A DNA stretch of 64,000 bases from Phormidesmis priestleyi Ana (GTDB lineage: Bacteria; Cyanobacteriota; Cyanobacteriia; Phormidesmidales; Phormidesmidaceae). Below, piece by piece: positions 48,390-58,094 of this stretch. The notes under the pieces were generated by a model, which ran no database searches, was not told where the DNA came from, and worked only from the letters and a program-made list of their open reading frames with translations. Where the stretch lies: the NCBI GenBank assembly GCA_001314865.1, contig LJZR01000008.1:1-64000 (forward strand), in the 5' to 3' direction. The stretch's first letter is position 1. The number at the start of each line of letters is the position of its first letter. The translations under genes and the position numbers were made by a program.

Positions 48390-48433
48390 TATTTGATTTG
48401 TATTTGATTTGTATTTGATTTGTATTTGATTTG
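48390..48433. repeat. 11-bp tandem array
   Basis: Four exact copies of tatttgatttg in the intergenic region. No gene end nearby. Confidence 0.9.
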
Positions 48434-48841
48434 TTTTGAGCAGTTAATAACTCAAAACAAGAAGCCTGATACACCAAAAGGTAATTCAAGATACAGACAG
48501 ATTATTTAAGAGAGAAAAATAAAAGCATAAGGCTGCCTGATTTGAAGGATTATTGGAAAATATCATCTGAAAAGGCGGTTACTTTAGACTTTTATCTACA
48601 AAAGATCTCAGGCTACAAGAATCTAATACCCTTTATGCCCCTTTATTTGTTACTTGTTCGATTGATAACTACTTGATAGCTAGTGCCCTCATGCGGAGTG
48701 TCATCGTGCCGAACAAGGCTAATTACCTGAAGCCCAGCAAAATCTATTCTTTGCCTTTTTTTCTGTCGCTTGGACAGAGGCTGCTGAGTCGGATTTCTAT
48801 CACTTAATGCTCGTATGCTTTTTGTCAAGTCCAAGTTAAGT

Positions 48842-48892
48842 CTACGGATTATTACGGATATCTGTCGAGTAAGTATTCGTAGTAATCCGTAG
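48842..48892. repeat. Inverted repeat (hairpin) in the intergenic region
   Basis: ctacggattattac (48842-48855) is complementary, with one G-T wobble, to gtagtaatccgtag (48879-48892) across a 23-base loop; another copy of tacggattat lies just downstream. It is not followed by a T-run. It could be a regulatory RNA stem, protein-binding site, or remains of a mobile element terminus. Confidence 0.6.
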
Positions 48893-49488
48893 TAAATAGT
48901 ACGGATTATCCTGAGTTAATTTAATCAATACGATAAAAAGCATAATTACCGCAAAAAATAGAATAATCTTCTTTGCGCTATCTTTATATTCATGTTACAT
49001 AGCGTGAGATAGCATTACTCTCGGATGACAGGGTCATGATTATTGCCACGTACTACATGTTCGTATGTATGAACAAATTGAATGACGACTCGTGTTATCT
49101 AGCAGCAAACCCAAAATAGTCATATTTCCGGATGGCGTGCTGGTCGCGAGAAGTTCTTTTAGGATGTGTTGTTTCAGAACAGTTTCTCATATCTCTTTGA
49201 GTTGTTCGTCTGCAATATGCTGACGATATTCCTGAAAGACGATATTCCTGAAAACTGATGCAACCTTACAATCTAGTTTCTGGCTTTTCGTAGGCTCGCA
49301 GATTATCTGCAACCTATGTGAGTAGAAACAAACTTACCCAGTTGCAATTGTCAAATTGTAATTTCGACAACAGTTTTATTTTGACGGCTCTTGATAACAC
49401 TGTTGTTTGAAGGTGGCAATGTCACTTGTAGGGGTGTGTTAGTAATTTAGTTTTGATTTTTAATTTTTATCTTTGGGAGGACATGTAA

Positions 49489-50013
49489 GTGTCTCTAGTA
49501 ATTGGCACCGAACTCAACGACCGGATCTTGACCAGGGGTGAAGATGGCGAAGGCGACGTTATTTATGCCCTTGGTGGTGATGATATTGTCGTTTCTAGCA
49601 GCGGTAAGGATGTAGTTTTTGGTGAACTTGGCGCTGATCTCCTCATCGGCGGTGATGGCGATGACTTCCTTAACGGCAGCACTCGTCAGGGCGGCGTTGA
49701 AGGTGGCGGTAACGATGGTAATGACAGGATTTACGGTGGCGATGGTAACGATGTTATCTTCGGTGGCTCTGGATTGGATGTACTCACAGGTGGCGCTGGT
49801 GAGGATCTCTTCATCTTCAACTGGGGAGACAACGACGCCGTTGATACGATTACTGACTTTACAGTCGGTGAAGACCAGATTGAGTTTCAGGGTATAGGCG
49901 ATAGGAAAATCGCTTACGATGCCATCACAGGCATTGTCTCTGTTGATGGACAGGCCTTCATCCAGCTCGATCCAGGTCTAGACTTTAGCGAAGATGACTA
50001 CTTTCTCCAGTAA
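49489..50013 (+). CDS. RTX (hemolysin-type) calcium-binding repeat protein
   Basis: A small 174-residue secreted-type protein. It contains glycine/aspartate nonapeptide repeats: ALGGDDIVV, GELGADLLIG, GGDGDDFLNG, GGDGNDVIFGGSGLDVL and GGAGEDLFIF, forming a calcium-stabilised beta-roll. After it comes DTITDFTVGEDQIEFQG, the usual RTX C-terminal segment, and a short end QLDPGLDFSEDDYFLQ. No N-terminal signal is present, as expected for export by a type I (HlyB/D-TolC) secreter; none is in the window. Starts GTG 49489 with GGGAGG upstream. Its own terminator separates it from the large TPR-enzyme genes, for which it may be the glycan acceptor (inference). Confidence 0.93.
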   Translation: MSLVIGTELNDRILTRGEDGEGDVIYALGGDDIVVSSSGKDVVFGELGADLLIGGDGDDFLNGSTRQGGVEGGGNDGNDRIYGGDGNDVIFGGSGLDVLTGGAGEDLFIFNWGDNDAVDTITDFTVGEDQIEFQGIGDRKIAYDAITGIVSVDGQAFIQLDPGLDFSEDDYFLQ

Positions 50014-50100
50014 ATTCTAGATTAGAAAATACTAGATAAGCGGTCTGAAGCTTTGCTAGATCTCTAAACTGAGCTCTTTAAACAGAGCCTTCTAAACAGA

Positions 50101-50142
50101 GCCATCCCAGCTAAGCCTTAGAAAAGCTTAGTTGGGATGGCT
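50101..50142 (+). terminator. Terminator of the RTX gene
   Basis: A 16-bp stem, gccatcccagctaagc with gcttagttgggatggc (one G-T pair), 9-base loop, then a short T-rich stretch, about 90 bases after the stop. The T-run is weak (ctttctc), so partial read-through into the downstream cluster is possible. Confidence 0.78.
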
Positions 50143-50358
50143 TTCTCAAAATTTGGCTTGAAGCATTTGGCTTAAAGCGCGAACGAGCGCTGTTGTGTTA
50201 TTGATTAAGCCTTAAACAAAGACTGTGAATAGGTTTGTTTTGATTTTGAGCAACCTATGCAAGTTCTGCTCTCTTGATTTTGAAAGAAAATAAAATAGGT
50301 ATAAAGCAAAAGCAAAAGACAACGCTATTGACTTAACTAAAATATTAAACGTTTCGGT

Positions 50359-53199
50359 ATGCCGATTAAGGTTCCATCTGAACAACAGGCTCTGCCTAGC
50401 ACAGTCAATATGACTTTGGCTAATGCAAGTTTGGCTAATGCAAGTTTGGCTAATGCAGAGTTCGCTAATGCAGAGTTCGCTAATGCAGAGTTGACAAGTA
50501 CAGCAAATGATATAGGTAATGATGCAGACATCATTTCTGCCTATTTAAAGAGCCTTAGGCGGCAGCCGATTCAGCCAGAGATTCATCGGGCGTTAGGTGC
50601 TTTGTATGCTAGGCAACAAAAGCATTCTCGCGCCATTTGCCACTATCAAATGGCGCTTTTGCAGCGTCCGGGCTGGTCAGAAGCTGCTTGGCCTTTGGGT
50701 AAGTTGTTTTATCGTTTAGGTTGCTATGATCAGGCGTTGGCAACTTACCAAAAAATACTTGAGTATACGCCTAGCTGTGCGAAGACTTGTTTTGCAATAG
50801 GCGTACTGCTTGAACAGTCTGGAAAGTTAGGGCTGGCAATTAAATCCTATCGTCAAGCCGCCTTGCTCAATCCTCAATATTCCGATGCCTATTGTTATTG
50901 GGGATCGGCTTTGGCCTGTCTTAAAGAGTATGAGGCTGCGGCAAGTGTTTATAAGCATGCGATTGAGCTCATGCCTATGGACGCCGCTCTGCATGGGAGA
51001 TTGGGGCAGGTGATGCTGGTTCAAGGGGATAGTGCGGGGGCGATCGCTGCTTACAACACATCTCTATCGCTTAATGATAATTTTGCAGAAACCTACCAAA
51101 ACTTAGGACGGCTATGGCGCAGATATCAAGATTTGGCCAAGGCCGAGGATTATTTTCGGCAGGCTTTAAAGCTAGAGCCCGAGAATGTTTCAATGCTCAA
51201 TGACTATGCCAGCGTACTTTTATCTCGCGGAAACTGGGCTGATTTATTCGATTGTTTTCGGATGGCGATCGCGCAACAACCCGATTGGATAGAAGCGTAT
51301 TGCAAAAAGGCAATGCGGATTTCTGGCCCGAAAGCTGGCCCGGAAACTGGCTCGGGAACTGGCTCGGGAACTGGCCCCAAAAAGGATAAAGACCTGCTGC
51401 AACAATTACAGCAAACCAGTGCTCGTTTTTTATTGGGCTTGCAGCAGGCCAAATCTGCGACTACGGTTGCTATTTTGCAAGAGCGTTTGGGTCAGGCTTA
51501 TAGCCAACTAGGTAAGCTTTCTATGGCCTGTGATGCGCCTAGTCATGCGGAGCAGTGCTATCGATCTGCGCTGGCGTTGATGCCAGATGAGTTAGCGATT
51601 TATCGTGATTTGGGCCATTGTTTGATGGTGCAGGGGCGGCGGACGGCGGCGATCGCTATTTATCAAGCGGGCATTCTGCAAAGCGAGCAAGTTGGCAAGC
51701 ATTTGTCGCCAGATAATGCTTGGGTCGCTGAGGGGGCTAAGCAGCAGCCGATGACTGTAGAAATATTGCGATCGCAGCTACAGCAAGCTCTGGTGATTGA
51801 ACCCACGCTAAAAAACAGCGAAATCGCTGGGTTTTATCATCATGCTCACGACTGGCTAGCCGATAACGGATTGTCCCCCAGCGGAAAATGTTCAGGAAAA
51901 TGCTCATCAGTAGAGTGCTCCAGCCAACATTCTCAAAAACATTCTAAAAAACATTCTCAAAAACATTTAGACCGCTCAGAAATTCCCTCCAAAGCCACCC
52001 GTGATCCCGCCTGTGGTGGCGTCACCTGTCAGAGCTGCATGGGCCGTTTGGTTCGTCAATTTTCGCCGGTTCGAGTGGGTAAGCGAACCTATCACTGCCA
52101 GCCCGATACCCCCGATGGCGGCTGGCCGTTTCCGACCTTTACCGTCACCATTCCGCAAGGCCGCGCCTGGATTGCACCGCAAACCAGCGCTTGGGATGTC
52201 TGCAACGAAATTGCGATTTTTACGCCTGACAATTTTCTTTTGGGCGATCTCTCTCGCGCCTTTCCTTGGTATTTGCCGGGCTGTCAGCGCCATGATGACA
52301 TCGCCAGCCATCCTGTGTTGCAGCGGCTCACGCCCTTACCTGCGGTGCAGCATATTCCTGGCAAAGTCGCTGTGCTATCTGCGCTCTCCGGCCATATTTA
52401 TTATCATTGGCTATTTGATCTGTTGCCTCGGATAGGGGTTTTGCAGCAGGATTTGCACCGGCAAGGGCTAGATTTGGATCATATTGACTATTTTGTTGTC
52501 AATAGTATTGAAAAAGATTTTCAGAGAGAAACCCTCGCTGCGCTGGGTATCCCATTAGAGAAGGTGATTGCTAGCGATCGCAGTCCTCATTTTCAGGCCG
52601 AGCAGCTGATTGTCCCGAGCTTTCCGGGGCATTTGGACTGGGTGCCGCCTGGCAGTATGGACTTTTTACGAAAGGCGTTTTTATCGGCTCAATCTACTGA
52701 AAGGGGTGAGGGCACAACTCATCGTCGCCCTGGCAAACGCTTCTATATTACTCGTGAACAAGCCAACTATCGTCATGTGTTCAACGAGACGGCAGTAATT
52801 GAAATGCTGAGTCGATTTGGCTTTGTCACGGTAGCATTAGAGACATTGACAGTCGCCGAGCAGATTGAGCTATTTTCCGAAGCAGAAGTGATTGTTGCTG
52901 CGCATGGCTCCGGCCTGGCCAATCTGGTTTTTTGTCGCCCAGAAACAGTGGTCATTGAATGCTTTTCGCCAAACTATGTTCGTACCGACTATTGGATGAT
53001 TAGCCAGTACCTAAAGCTCGATCACTACTATTTGATTGGTGAGGGCTTAACCTGTTATCCCCTTCGGCAAATTTTGTATCCCAGCGGCCTAACAGAAGAT
53101 TTTTCTATTGACGTTACCGCCTTACGACTATTGCTCAAAACAGCCGGGATTACGCCCGAACAAACCTCGTTTGCGCAATCCCGGTTTGGTCAAGTGTAG
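50359..53199 (+). CDS. TPR protein fused to a GT61 (DUF563) glycosyltransferase
   Basis: A 946-residue two-part enzyme. Residues 50-500 carry roughly ten TPR units (for example HSRAICHYQMALLQRPGWSE and YDQALATYQKILEYTPSCA), a protein-binding scaffold. The C-terminal 330 residues are GT61/DUF563: WIAPQTSAWDVCNEIAIFTP, HIYYHWLFDLLPRIGVLQQ, KRFYITREQANYRHVFNE and EVIVAAHGSGLANLVFCRPE. GT61 includes xylosyl- and EOGT-type O-GlcNAc transferases. Three low-complexity inserts are seen: N-terminal LANAS/FANAE repeats, GSGTGSGTG, and a KHSKKHSQKH tract. ATG 50359; an internal ATG at 50410 is possible. First enzyme of the cluster. Confidence 0.88.
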   Translation: MPIKVPSEQQALPSTVNMTLANASLANASLANAEFANAEFANAELTSTANDIGNDADIISAYLKSLRRQPIQPEIHRALGALYARQQKHSRAICHYQMALLQRPGWSEAAWPLGKLFYRLGCYDQALATYQKILEYTPSCAKTCFAIGVLLEQSGKLGLAIKSYRQAALLNPQYSDAYCYWGSALACLKEYEAAASVYKHAIELMPMDAALHGRLGQVMLVQGDSAGAIAAYNTSLSLNDNFAETYQNLGRLWRRYQDLAKAEDYFRQALKLEPENVSMLNDYASVLLSRGNWADLFDCFRMAIAQQPDWIEAYCKKAMRISGPKAGPETGSGTGSGTGPKKDKDLLQQLQQTSARFLLGLQQAKSATTVAILQERLGQAYSQLGKLSMACDAPSHAEQCYRSALALMPDELAIYRDLGHCLMVQGRRTAAIAIYQAGILQSEQVGKHLSPDNAWVAEGAKQQPMTVEILRSQLQQALVIEPTLKNSEIAGFYHHAHDWLADNGLSPSGKCSGKCSSVECSSQHSQKHSKKHSQKHLDRSEIPSKATRDPACGGVTCQSCMGRLVRQFSPVRVGKRTYHCQPDTPDGGWPFPTFTVTIPQGRAWIAPQTSAWDVCNEIAIFTPDNFLLGDLSRAFPWYLPGCQRHDDIASHPVLQRLTPLPAVQHIPGKVAVLSALSGHIYYHWLFDLLPRIGVLQQDLHRQGLDLDHIDYFVVNSIEKDFQRETLAALGIPLEKVIASDRSPHFQAEQLIVPSFPGHLDWVPPGSMDFLRKAFLSAQSTERGEGTTHRRPGKRFYITREQANYRHVFNETAVIEMLSRFGFVTVALETLTVAEQIELFSEAEVIVAAHGSGLANLVFCRPETVVIECFSPNYVRTDYWMISQYLKLDHYYLIGEGLTCYPLRQILYPSGLTEDFSIDVTALRLLLKTAGITPEQTSFAQSRFGQV

Positions 53200-53265
53200 C
53201 CCTAGACATCGCCCTGCATAAATTAAATCTTAAAGAAAGAGAAAACCCTAGAGAGGATAAAAACG

Positions 53266-54903
53266 ATGGCTACGATGATGCAAGATTTGACCGAAGCACT
53301 CGCTACTTGCGAGACGCTTTTGCCACTCTCAGATGCGCCCGCGCCCGCGCTAGAGGATAATCGTCCTCATTCAATTTCTTGGACAGAAGCTTGCCAAACG
53401 GTCGGGAATATTCTGACCAGTATGGGATTTGTTGTAGAGGCGTTCCCTTGGCGCTCAATGGCGCTGGACTTGACTCCAGATATCACCCAGTTTTATGCCG
53501 AATCGGGTCGAATTTATGGCGAGTGCGAAGTTTGGGATCGGGCCATTTATTATTGGCAGCGGACTTTGGAAAACAAGCCCGATGATTTGAGTGTTCGCCA
53601 GCGTTTGGCCAAAGCCTACAACCAGATCGGAGACTACCGGTCAGAGAGCAAAGTTATTAATGAAGTGCTAGAAATTCGCCCGGATGCCGCTACTGCCGAT
53701 GGCCATCTTCAGCTCGGGTGGGTGATGCAAAAGCAAGGTCAGATAGAGCAAGCAAAACTCTGCTTTCAGCGGGCGATAGAACAAAATGATTCTTTGTCAG
53801 CGGCTTACTATGCCTTGGGCGACCTGTTGTTACGGCAAGGACAAAAAGAAAAAGCCATTGAGCTGTTTGAGCAGTTTGTTGAGCAGCTAGCTACCGAAGA
53901 TCCGGAAAAAGCAATGGCGCACTACCGATTAGGTCGCGCTTATCGGCAGGCTCAGCAGTTTGAGCAGGCCGTGACTCACTTTCGCCTGGCGCTAGAAATT
54001 AATGACCATCTCCATTGGGCCTACATGGGCCTGATGAATGTGTTGATGCAGCTGGGCCAGTGGGATGAGGTGATTAAGACCTGCCAGGTAATTATTCAAA
54101 CGGTAGAAGCTTTTCCTTGGGCCTACTGCTTTATGGGCAATGCCTTGAGCAAAAAAGGAGATTCTTCTGCCGCCGCCGCTGCCCATCAGCAGTCTTTTCG
54201 CCTGCGAGGCTGGCAGCGCTGTGCTGATCAAGAATATGAATTCGGCCAAACTTGGTTTAGTGAAAATATTCCGATTTGGGAGAGCCATATGGCTCAGTTT
54301 AATGAGCCGGGCGTTTGGCGAGATCCCATGCATGTGCTCTCGTTGGGGAGCAGTGACAGCAGTAGCCTTTGCTGGCTAGCCGATCAGGTTTTACGGCACC
54401 CTGGTGACCAATTGACCTGTATTACACCGGCTATACCGCCAGATTTACAAAAGACTGTTGCGAAGCTCTTGCAATCAACCGATGCTAGCGGCCAAGTGAG
54501 CGACAAGGTGATTTTTAGCGTGGGCGATATCTCTCACCAGCTTTCTGTATTATCAAAAGAGTTGTCTGAGGCGTTGGATAGGCCAGCTCCTGCTGAGGTA
54601 GAGGCTAAGGTAGACGCTGGGGTAGAAATTGAGGTAGAAGCCTTTGAAATCATTTACATTCAGAGCGACGAGAAGCAAGGCGACTATATTAAAGCGATCG
54701 CGACCCAAGCTTGGCCGCTATTGAAGCCTTCTGGCTTGATGATTTTTAAAGACTATCAGTGGCGGCATCCTCAAGATCCGGATCAGGCTTCTCGGGTAGG
54801 GATAGATGCTTTTATAGCCTCGGTGACTGATGAGGTAGAAATTTTGAATCAGTCTCACCAACTTATTCTGAAAAAAGCCCCTGCGTTTAATGCTTCTCGA
54901 TAA
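53266..54903 (+). CDS. TPR protein fused to a methyltransferase-like C-terminal domain
   Basis: A 545-residue protein, ATG at 53266, 66 bases after the GT61 gene. Residues 55-330 are TPR units (AIYYWQRTLENKPDDLSVRQ, IEQAKLCFQRAIEQND and others). The C-terminal 190 residues look like a class I methyltransferase: VLSLGSSDSSSLCWLADQVL as motif I, then LTCITPAIP, FEIIYIQSDEKQGDYIK (where the DD-type motif II is expected) and WPLLKPSGLMIFKDYQWRHP. Motif I has Ser for the usual Glu/Gly, so activity is uncertain. A VEAKVDAGVEIEVEAFE repeat-like segment is inserted. It would modify the same glycan or protein as the neighbouring enzymes. Confidence 0.75.
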   Translation: MATMMQDLTEALATCETLLPLSDAPAPALEDNRPHSISWTEACQTVGNILTSMGFVVEAFPWRSMALDLTPDITQFYAESGRIYGECEVWDRAIYYWQRTLENKPDDLSVRQRLAKAYNQIGDYRSESKVINEVLEIRPDAATADGHLQLGWVMQKQGQIEQAKLCFQRAIEQNDSLSAAYYALGDLLLRQGQKEKAIELFEQFVEQLATEDPEKAMAHYRLGRAYRQAQQFEQAVTHFRLALEINDHLHWAYMGLMNVLMQLGQWDEVIKTCQVIIQTVEAFPWAYCFMGNALSKKGDSSAAAAAHQQSFRLRGWQRCADQEYEFGQTWFSENIPIWESHMAQFNEPGVWRDPMHVLSLGSSDSSSLCWLADQVLRHPGDQLTCITPAIPPDLQKTVAKLLQSTDASGQVSDKVIFSVGDISHQLSVLSKELSEALDRPAPAEVEAKVDAGVEIEVEAFEIIYIQSDEKQGDYIKAIATQAWPLLKPSGLMIFKDYQWRHPQDPDQASRVGIDAFIASVTDEVEILNQSHQLILKKAPAFNASR

Positions 54904-54917
54904 TACGTCCCTATAAT

Positions 54918-56753
54918 ATGACTCTCAATATAGATTCTACGATGAGTTCTGAGTGCGATCGCCCCACCCCTGATGCCAGCCTTGGAACGCAAAATGAAGG
55001 TAAACCGGCGATCGCAGCTTCTGAGCTGTCTGAGCTGAAGATTTCTGACCTTAAGATTGCTGATTTTGAAGCGGCGATCGCGGCGGCGTTGAAGCAGGCT
55101 CAGCTCAGTTGCGAACAGCATAATTGGCCTGAGGTCATCGCTAGCTGCCAACGGGCGATCGCCTACTGCTCACAGCCAGCCGTTTCCCAGCCAGCCGTTT
55201 CCCAGCCAGCTCCCCAGATCAATAACACCCCAGTGCCTACAGAGTCGCTGACCCCAGAGTCGCTGACCCCAGAGTCGCTGACCGATGCGACCAAAGCTGA
55301 GCTGTATGAAGCCAAAGGCGATCTCTTTGAGCGCCAAGGACAGCTAGAGAACGCTATCGAAGCATTCGAGCAGGCTGTTGGTCATCATCCCGAGCAGGTA
55401 GGGCCACGGGTCAAGCTGGCGGCGCTGTATGTGCGGCAGCAGCAATGGGCGTTGGCAGTCGCCCAGTACGAGCAAGCGCTTGCCCTTGACGCGAGCTTAA
55501 GCGAAGTGCGCAACAGCCTTGCGGAGGGGTATGTCCAACAGGCTCAAGCTTTTAAGCAAGCGGGCGATGTTGAAAGCAGCGTCAGTGCCTATTTACAGGC
55601 TTTGCGGCAGCAGCCGCGTCTGTTTTCAGTCTATAGTCGGCTGCGCTACAACCTCATGCGCTACGACCTGCCCAAAGGCGATCCGCTGTTTCAAGAAATT
55701 GCCGAGGTTTGCCAATCGATTGTGAGTGAGCAGCCAGCGCTGTTGCCTGCGCGGGTGGCGCTGGGCTATGCGCTAACCAAAATGGGGCAGCTCGCTGAGG
55801 CTATTGAGTGTTTTAGGCAGGTGGGCGATCGCCTTATAAGCCGTCAGCTGGCGCCTTCATCGGCACCTTCATTGGCGCCTTCATCGGCAGATTCATCGGC
55901 AGATCTGGCCCCTAACTCATCTGATCTTGCTAGCAGACCCCTCCTCGCGGCGCGGCGTCAGCCAGACTTTATGATTATTGGCGCTGAAAAATGCGGCACC
56001 ACGTCTTTGTATCAATATCTACGTCAGCACCCAGCTGTTTTGCCGCCGATTGAAAAAGAGATTGACTTTTTTGATACGGAATATGAGCAGGGGATTGAAT
56101 GGTATTTGTCACATTTTCCGGCCATGTTTGCAGAGCCCAACGCTAATGCAGAGTTTATTACGGGCGAAACCTCTGCCAACTATCTATACAACAATCAAGC
56201 GCCAGCGCGAATTTTTAAACATTTTCCGCAGATTAAATTGGCCGTTATTTTACGAGACCCGATTGATCGCACTTTGTCGCGCTATAGCATGATGGTGCGG
56301 AACGGTGCGGAAAAACGTAGCTTTGAAGTCGCGATCGCTGAAGAAATCGACTTGATTGAGCAGGCAACTACTGCCGACGGCAGCATCCCCTGGCCCGTGC
56401 TGAACCGCTGCCGCCATATTGGCAACAGTCTTTATTACCATCACCTTGAGCGCTGGCTAACGGTGTTTCCGCGGCAGCAGCTGCTGGTGCTAAAAAGCGA
56501 AGATCTGTTCTTGCAGCCTGCCCAAACGCTGAAGCAGCTGTACGAAACCTTGGGGATTGCTGATAATCCCAAGCAAATTTATGAAAAACACAATGTCGGC
56601 AGCTATCGCCCGCTAGAAGACCGCATTCGACAACCTTTGGCCGACTTTTTTGCGCCGCATACTCAAAAGCTTGAAACTTTGCTGGGCCAATCGTTTCAGT
56701 GGGATCATACTCCTTTGAATACCGATGGGCTTGCAGCCGATAACCGCAGATAA
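54918..56753 (+). CDS. TPR protein fused to a sulfotransferase
   Basis: A 611-residue enzyme. Residues 40-330 contain TPR units (ENAIEAFEQAVGHHPEQVG, WALAVAQYEQALALDASLS). The C-terminal domain (about 355-600) is a PAPS-dependent sulfotransferase: 5'-phosphosulfate loop IIGAEKCGTTSLYQYLRQHP, then HFPQIKLAVILRDPIDRTLSR with the 3'-phosphate motif, and LLVLKSEDLFLQPAQTL. The layout matches carbohydrate (heparan-type) sulfotransferases. SQPAVSQPA, LTPESLTPES and SAPSLAPSS repeats lie in linkers. ATG 54918, 14 bases after the previous stop, so translationally close. This is the best evidence that the product of the cluster is sulfated. Confidence 0.9.
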   Translation: MTLNIDSTMSSECDRPTPDASLGTQNEGKPAIAASELSELKISDLKIADFEAAIAAALKQAQLSCEQHNWPEVIASCQRAIAYCSQPAVSQPAVSQPAPQINNTPVPTESLTPESLTPESLTDATKAELYEAKGDLFERQGQLENAIEAFEQAVGHHPEQVGPRVKLAALYVRQQQWALAVAQYEQALALDASLSEVRNSLAEGYVQQAQAFKQAGDVESSVSAYLQALRQQPRLFSVYSRLRYNLMRYDLPKGDPLFQEIAEVCQSIVSEQPALLPARVALGYALTKMGQLAEAIECFRQVGDRLISRQLAPSSAPSLAPSSADSSADLAPNSSDLASRPLLAARRQPDFMIIGAEKCGTTSLYQYLRQHPAVLPPIEKEIDFFDTEYEQGIEWYLSHFPAMFAEPNANAEFITGETSANYLYNNQAPARIFKHFPQIKLAVILRDPIDRTLSRYSMMVRNGAEKRSFEVAIAEEIDLIEQATTADGSIPWPVLNRCRHIGNSLYYHHLERWLTVFPRQQLLVLKSEDLFLQPAQTLKQLYETLGIADNPKQIYEKHNVGSYRPLEDRIRQPLADFFAPHTQKLETLLGQSFQWDHTPLNTDGLAADNRR

Positions 56754-56774
56754 CCCTAACGCAGGAGCGCAGCC

Positions 56775-57764
56775 GTGATGCCGACTGAAGCGCAGCCAAC
56801 GCCTACAAAAAATCAAAACCAGCCCGACTTGGTGCAGCCTGACTTGATGCGCCCTGACTTGATGCGGCCCGAATTAATGCATAGCGCCCAAGGCTACCAG
56901 AAGCAAGATGCTGAAATTGTAGACTATCAGCTGTGGAACTTATGGACACCGCAGGCGGGCTTTTCGCTCAGAGGCCCCCGGCCTGCGAGCCTAACGCCTG
57001 GCGGGTATCATGTGGCATTGGGCGCGGCCTATACCTTTGGGCGTTTTTCGCCGACGACCTACACTCAGCTGCTGGGGAAGGCCTTAAACTTACCGGCGCT
57101 TAACCTGGGGTTTGCAGGTATTGGCCCCTCTTTTTATAACGATCCTAAGCACAGCGCCCTGATTGACGTTATCAATAGCGCTCGGTTTGTCACGATTGGC
57201 GTTTTTTCAGGTCGCTCCCAGTCTAATTCTTTGTTTAAAGCTGCTAGCTACTCTCAAGAGCAATATATATTAGACAATGGCCAAGTGGTGCCTGCTGACT
57301 ATGCCTACCAGCAGCTGCTAGAGACTGCCGACCGGAAAACGCTGTTTGACCTGGTCGCAGAAACTCGAAGCCGATACTTGGCTGAATTTATTCAGCTTTT
57401 AGAAAAAATTACGGTGCCCAAGGTACTGCTGTGGTTGTCTAAGCGATCGCCCGATTACACCGAATCTTACGAGAGTCTGTTCAAGCTGTTTTCTAACTTT
57501 CCGCATTTAGTGAATCAGCCGATGGTCGATATTTTGCGATCGCACTGTGACGCCTATGTGGAGCATGTGGGCACAGAGGGTTTACCGCAGCCGCTGATGA
57601 GTCGCAAAACGCAGCAGTTGGTTTCGCTGACGCGATCGCGTGACTATGAGGCCGGTAAAATTCAGCTGAAGCCGTCTGAAATTACGCACAACCGTTACTA
57701 TCCGTCGCCCCAAATGCATGAATCAGCGGCAAAAAAGCTTCTTTTGGCTTGTCAATCTCTCTGA
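56775..57764 (+). CDS. DUF6473-like protein
   Basis: A 329-residue protein, ATG 56775, 21 bases after the sulfotransferase gene. The central part, FSLRGPRPASLTPGGYHVAL, GAAYTFGRFSPTTYTQLLGK and LPALNLGFAGIGPSFYNDPK, matches the beginning of DUF6473 proteins as I recall them. These are frequently next to sulfotransferases, sometimes fused. The SGNH-like GxG of the LGFAGIGPSF turn and VLLWLSKRSPD suggest a hydrolase-like fold. No membrane segment. The N-terminus has an LMRPDLMRPEL repeat. Function unknown, probably in the same pathway. Confidence 0.72.
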   Translation: MMPTEAQPTPTKNQNQPDLVQPDLMRPDLMRPELMHSAQGYQKQDAEIVDYQLWNLWTPQAGFSLRGPRPASLTPGGYHVALGAAYTFGRFSPTTYTQLLGKALNLPALNLGFAGIGPSFYNDPKHSALIDVINSARFVTIGVFSGRSQSNSLFKAASYSQEQYILDNGQVVPADYAYQQLLETADRKTLFDLVAETRSRYLAEFIQLLEKITVPKVLLWLSKRSPDYTESYESLFKLFSNFPHLVNQPMVDILRSHCDAYVEHVGTEGLPQPLMSRKTQQLVSLTRSRDYEAGKIQLKPSEITHNRYYPSPQMHESAAKKLLLACQSL

Positions 57765-58094
57765 AGTATTGATTTATGTTTTTTTGAACAAGATCATCTT
57801 TTTTGATATAAAAACGACATTCAAGCAAATTAATATTATTGTACTTTTTACAAAGTCTTAAGTATTAGGGCTTTGATTTTAACGTTCCTGGTCATTTTTA
57901 GTCGCAAACCCAGTCGCAAGTAAGCGGTAAGTACAGAGGAAATAGATAGCTTTTGGCACATGCTATACGGAGATAAAACAAGCTGAGAGGCGAGGGTTTA
58001 TCCGGAAAGGGTTTAGGAGAGATAGAACATCTTGTGAGTGATAACACTTCGTTCATAGGCCTTTTCGCAGGCCTCTTTTGAGGGTTAGTTAGCA
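57765..58094. other. Intergenic region upstream of the giant TPR-glycosyltransferase gene
   Basis: About 330 AT-rich bases, the widest gap after the first enzyme of the cluster, probably with a second promoter. A small hairpin aggcc/ggcct with T-run at 58057-58079 may be a weak terminator. GAGG-like sequences precede the ATG at 58095. Confidence 0.45.

Larger units (their letters stand above)
48146..49488. other. 1.3-kb intergenic region before the RTX gene
   Basis: No coding region of any credibility. It contains two tandem arrays and one long inverted repeat (separate entries), and AT-rich sequence in the last 500 bases. The upstream part of the RTX gene (about 49000-49488) should contain its promoter. 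GGGAGG at 49475-49480 is its ribosome binding site. A regulatory RNA could lie here but is not demonstrated. Confidence 0.5.

Noticed and set aside
48643-48834. Small minus-strand frame of 63 codons in the large intergenic gap
   Set aside because: It starts with TTG, has no ribosome site I can see and no recognisable feature.
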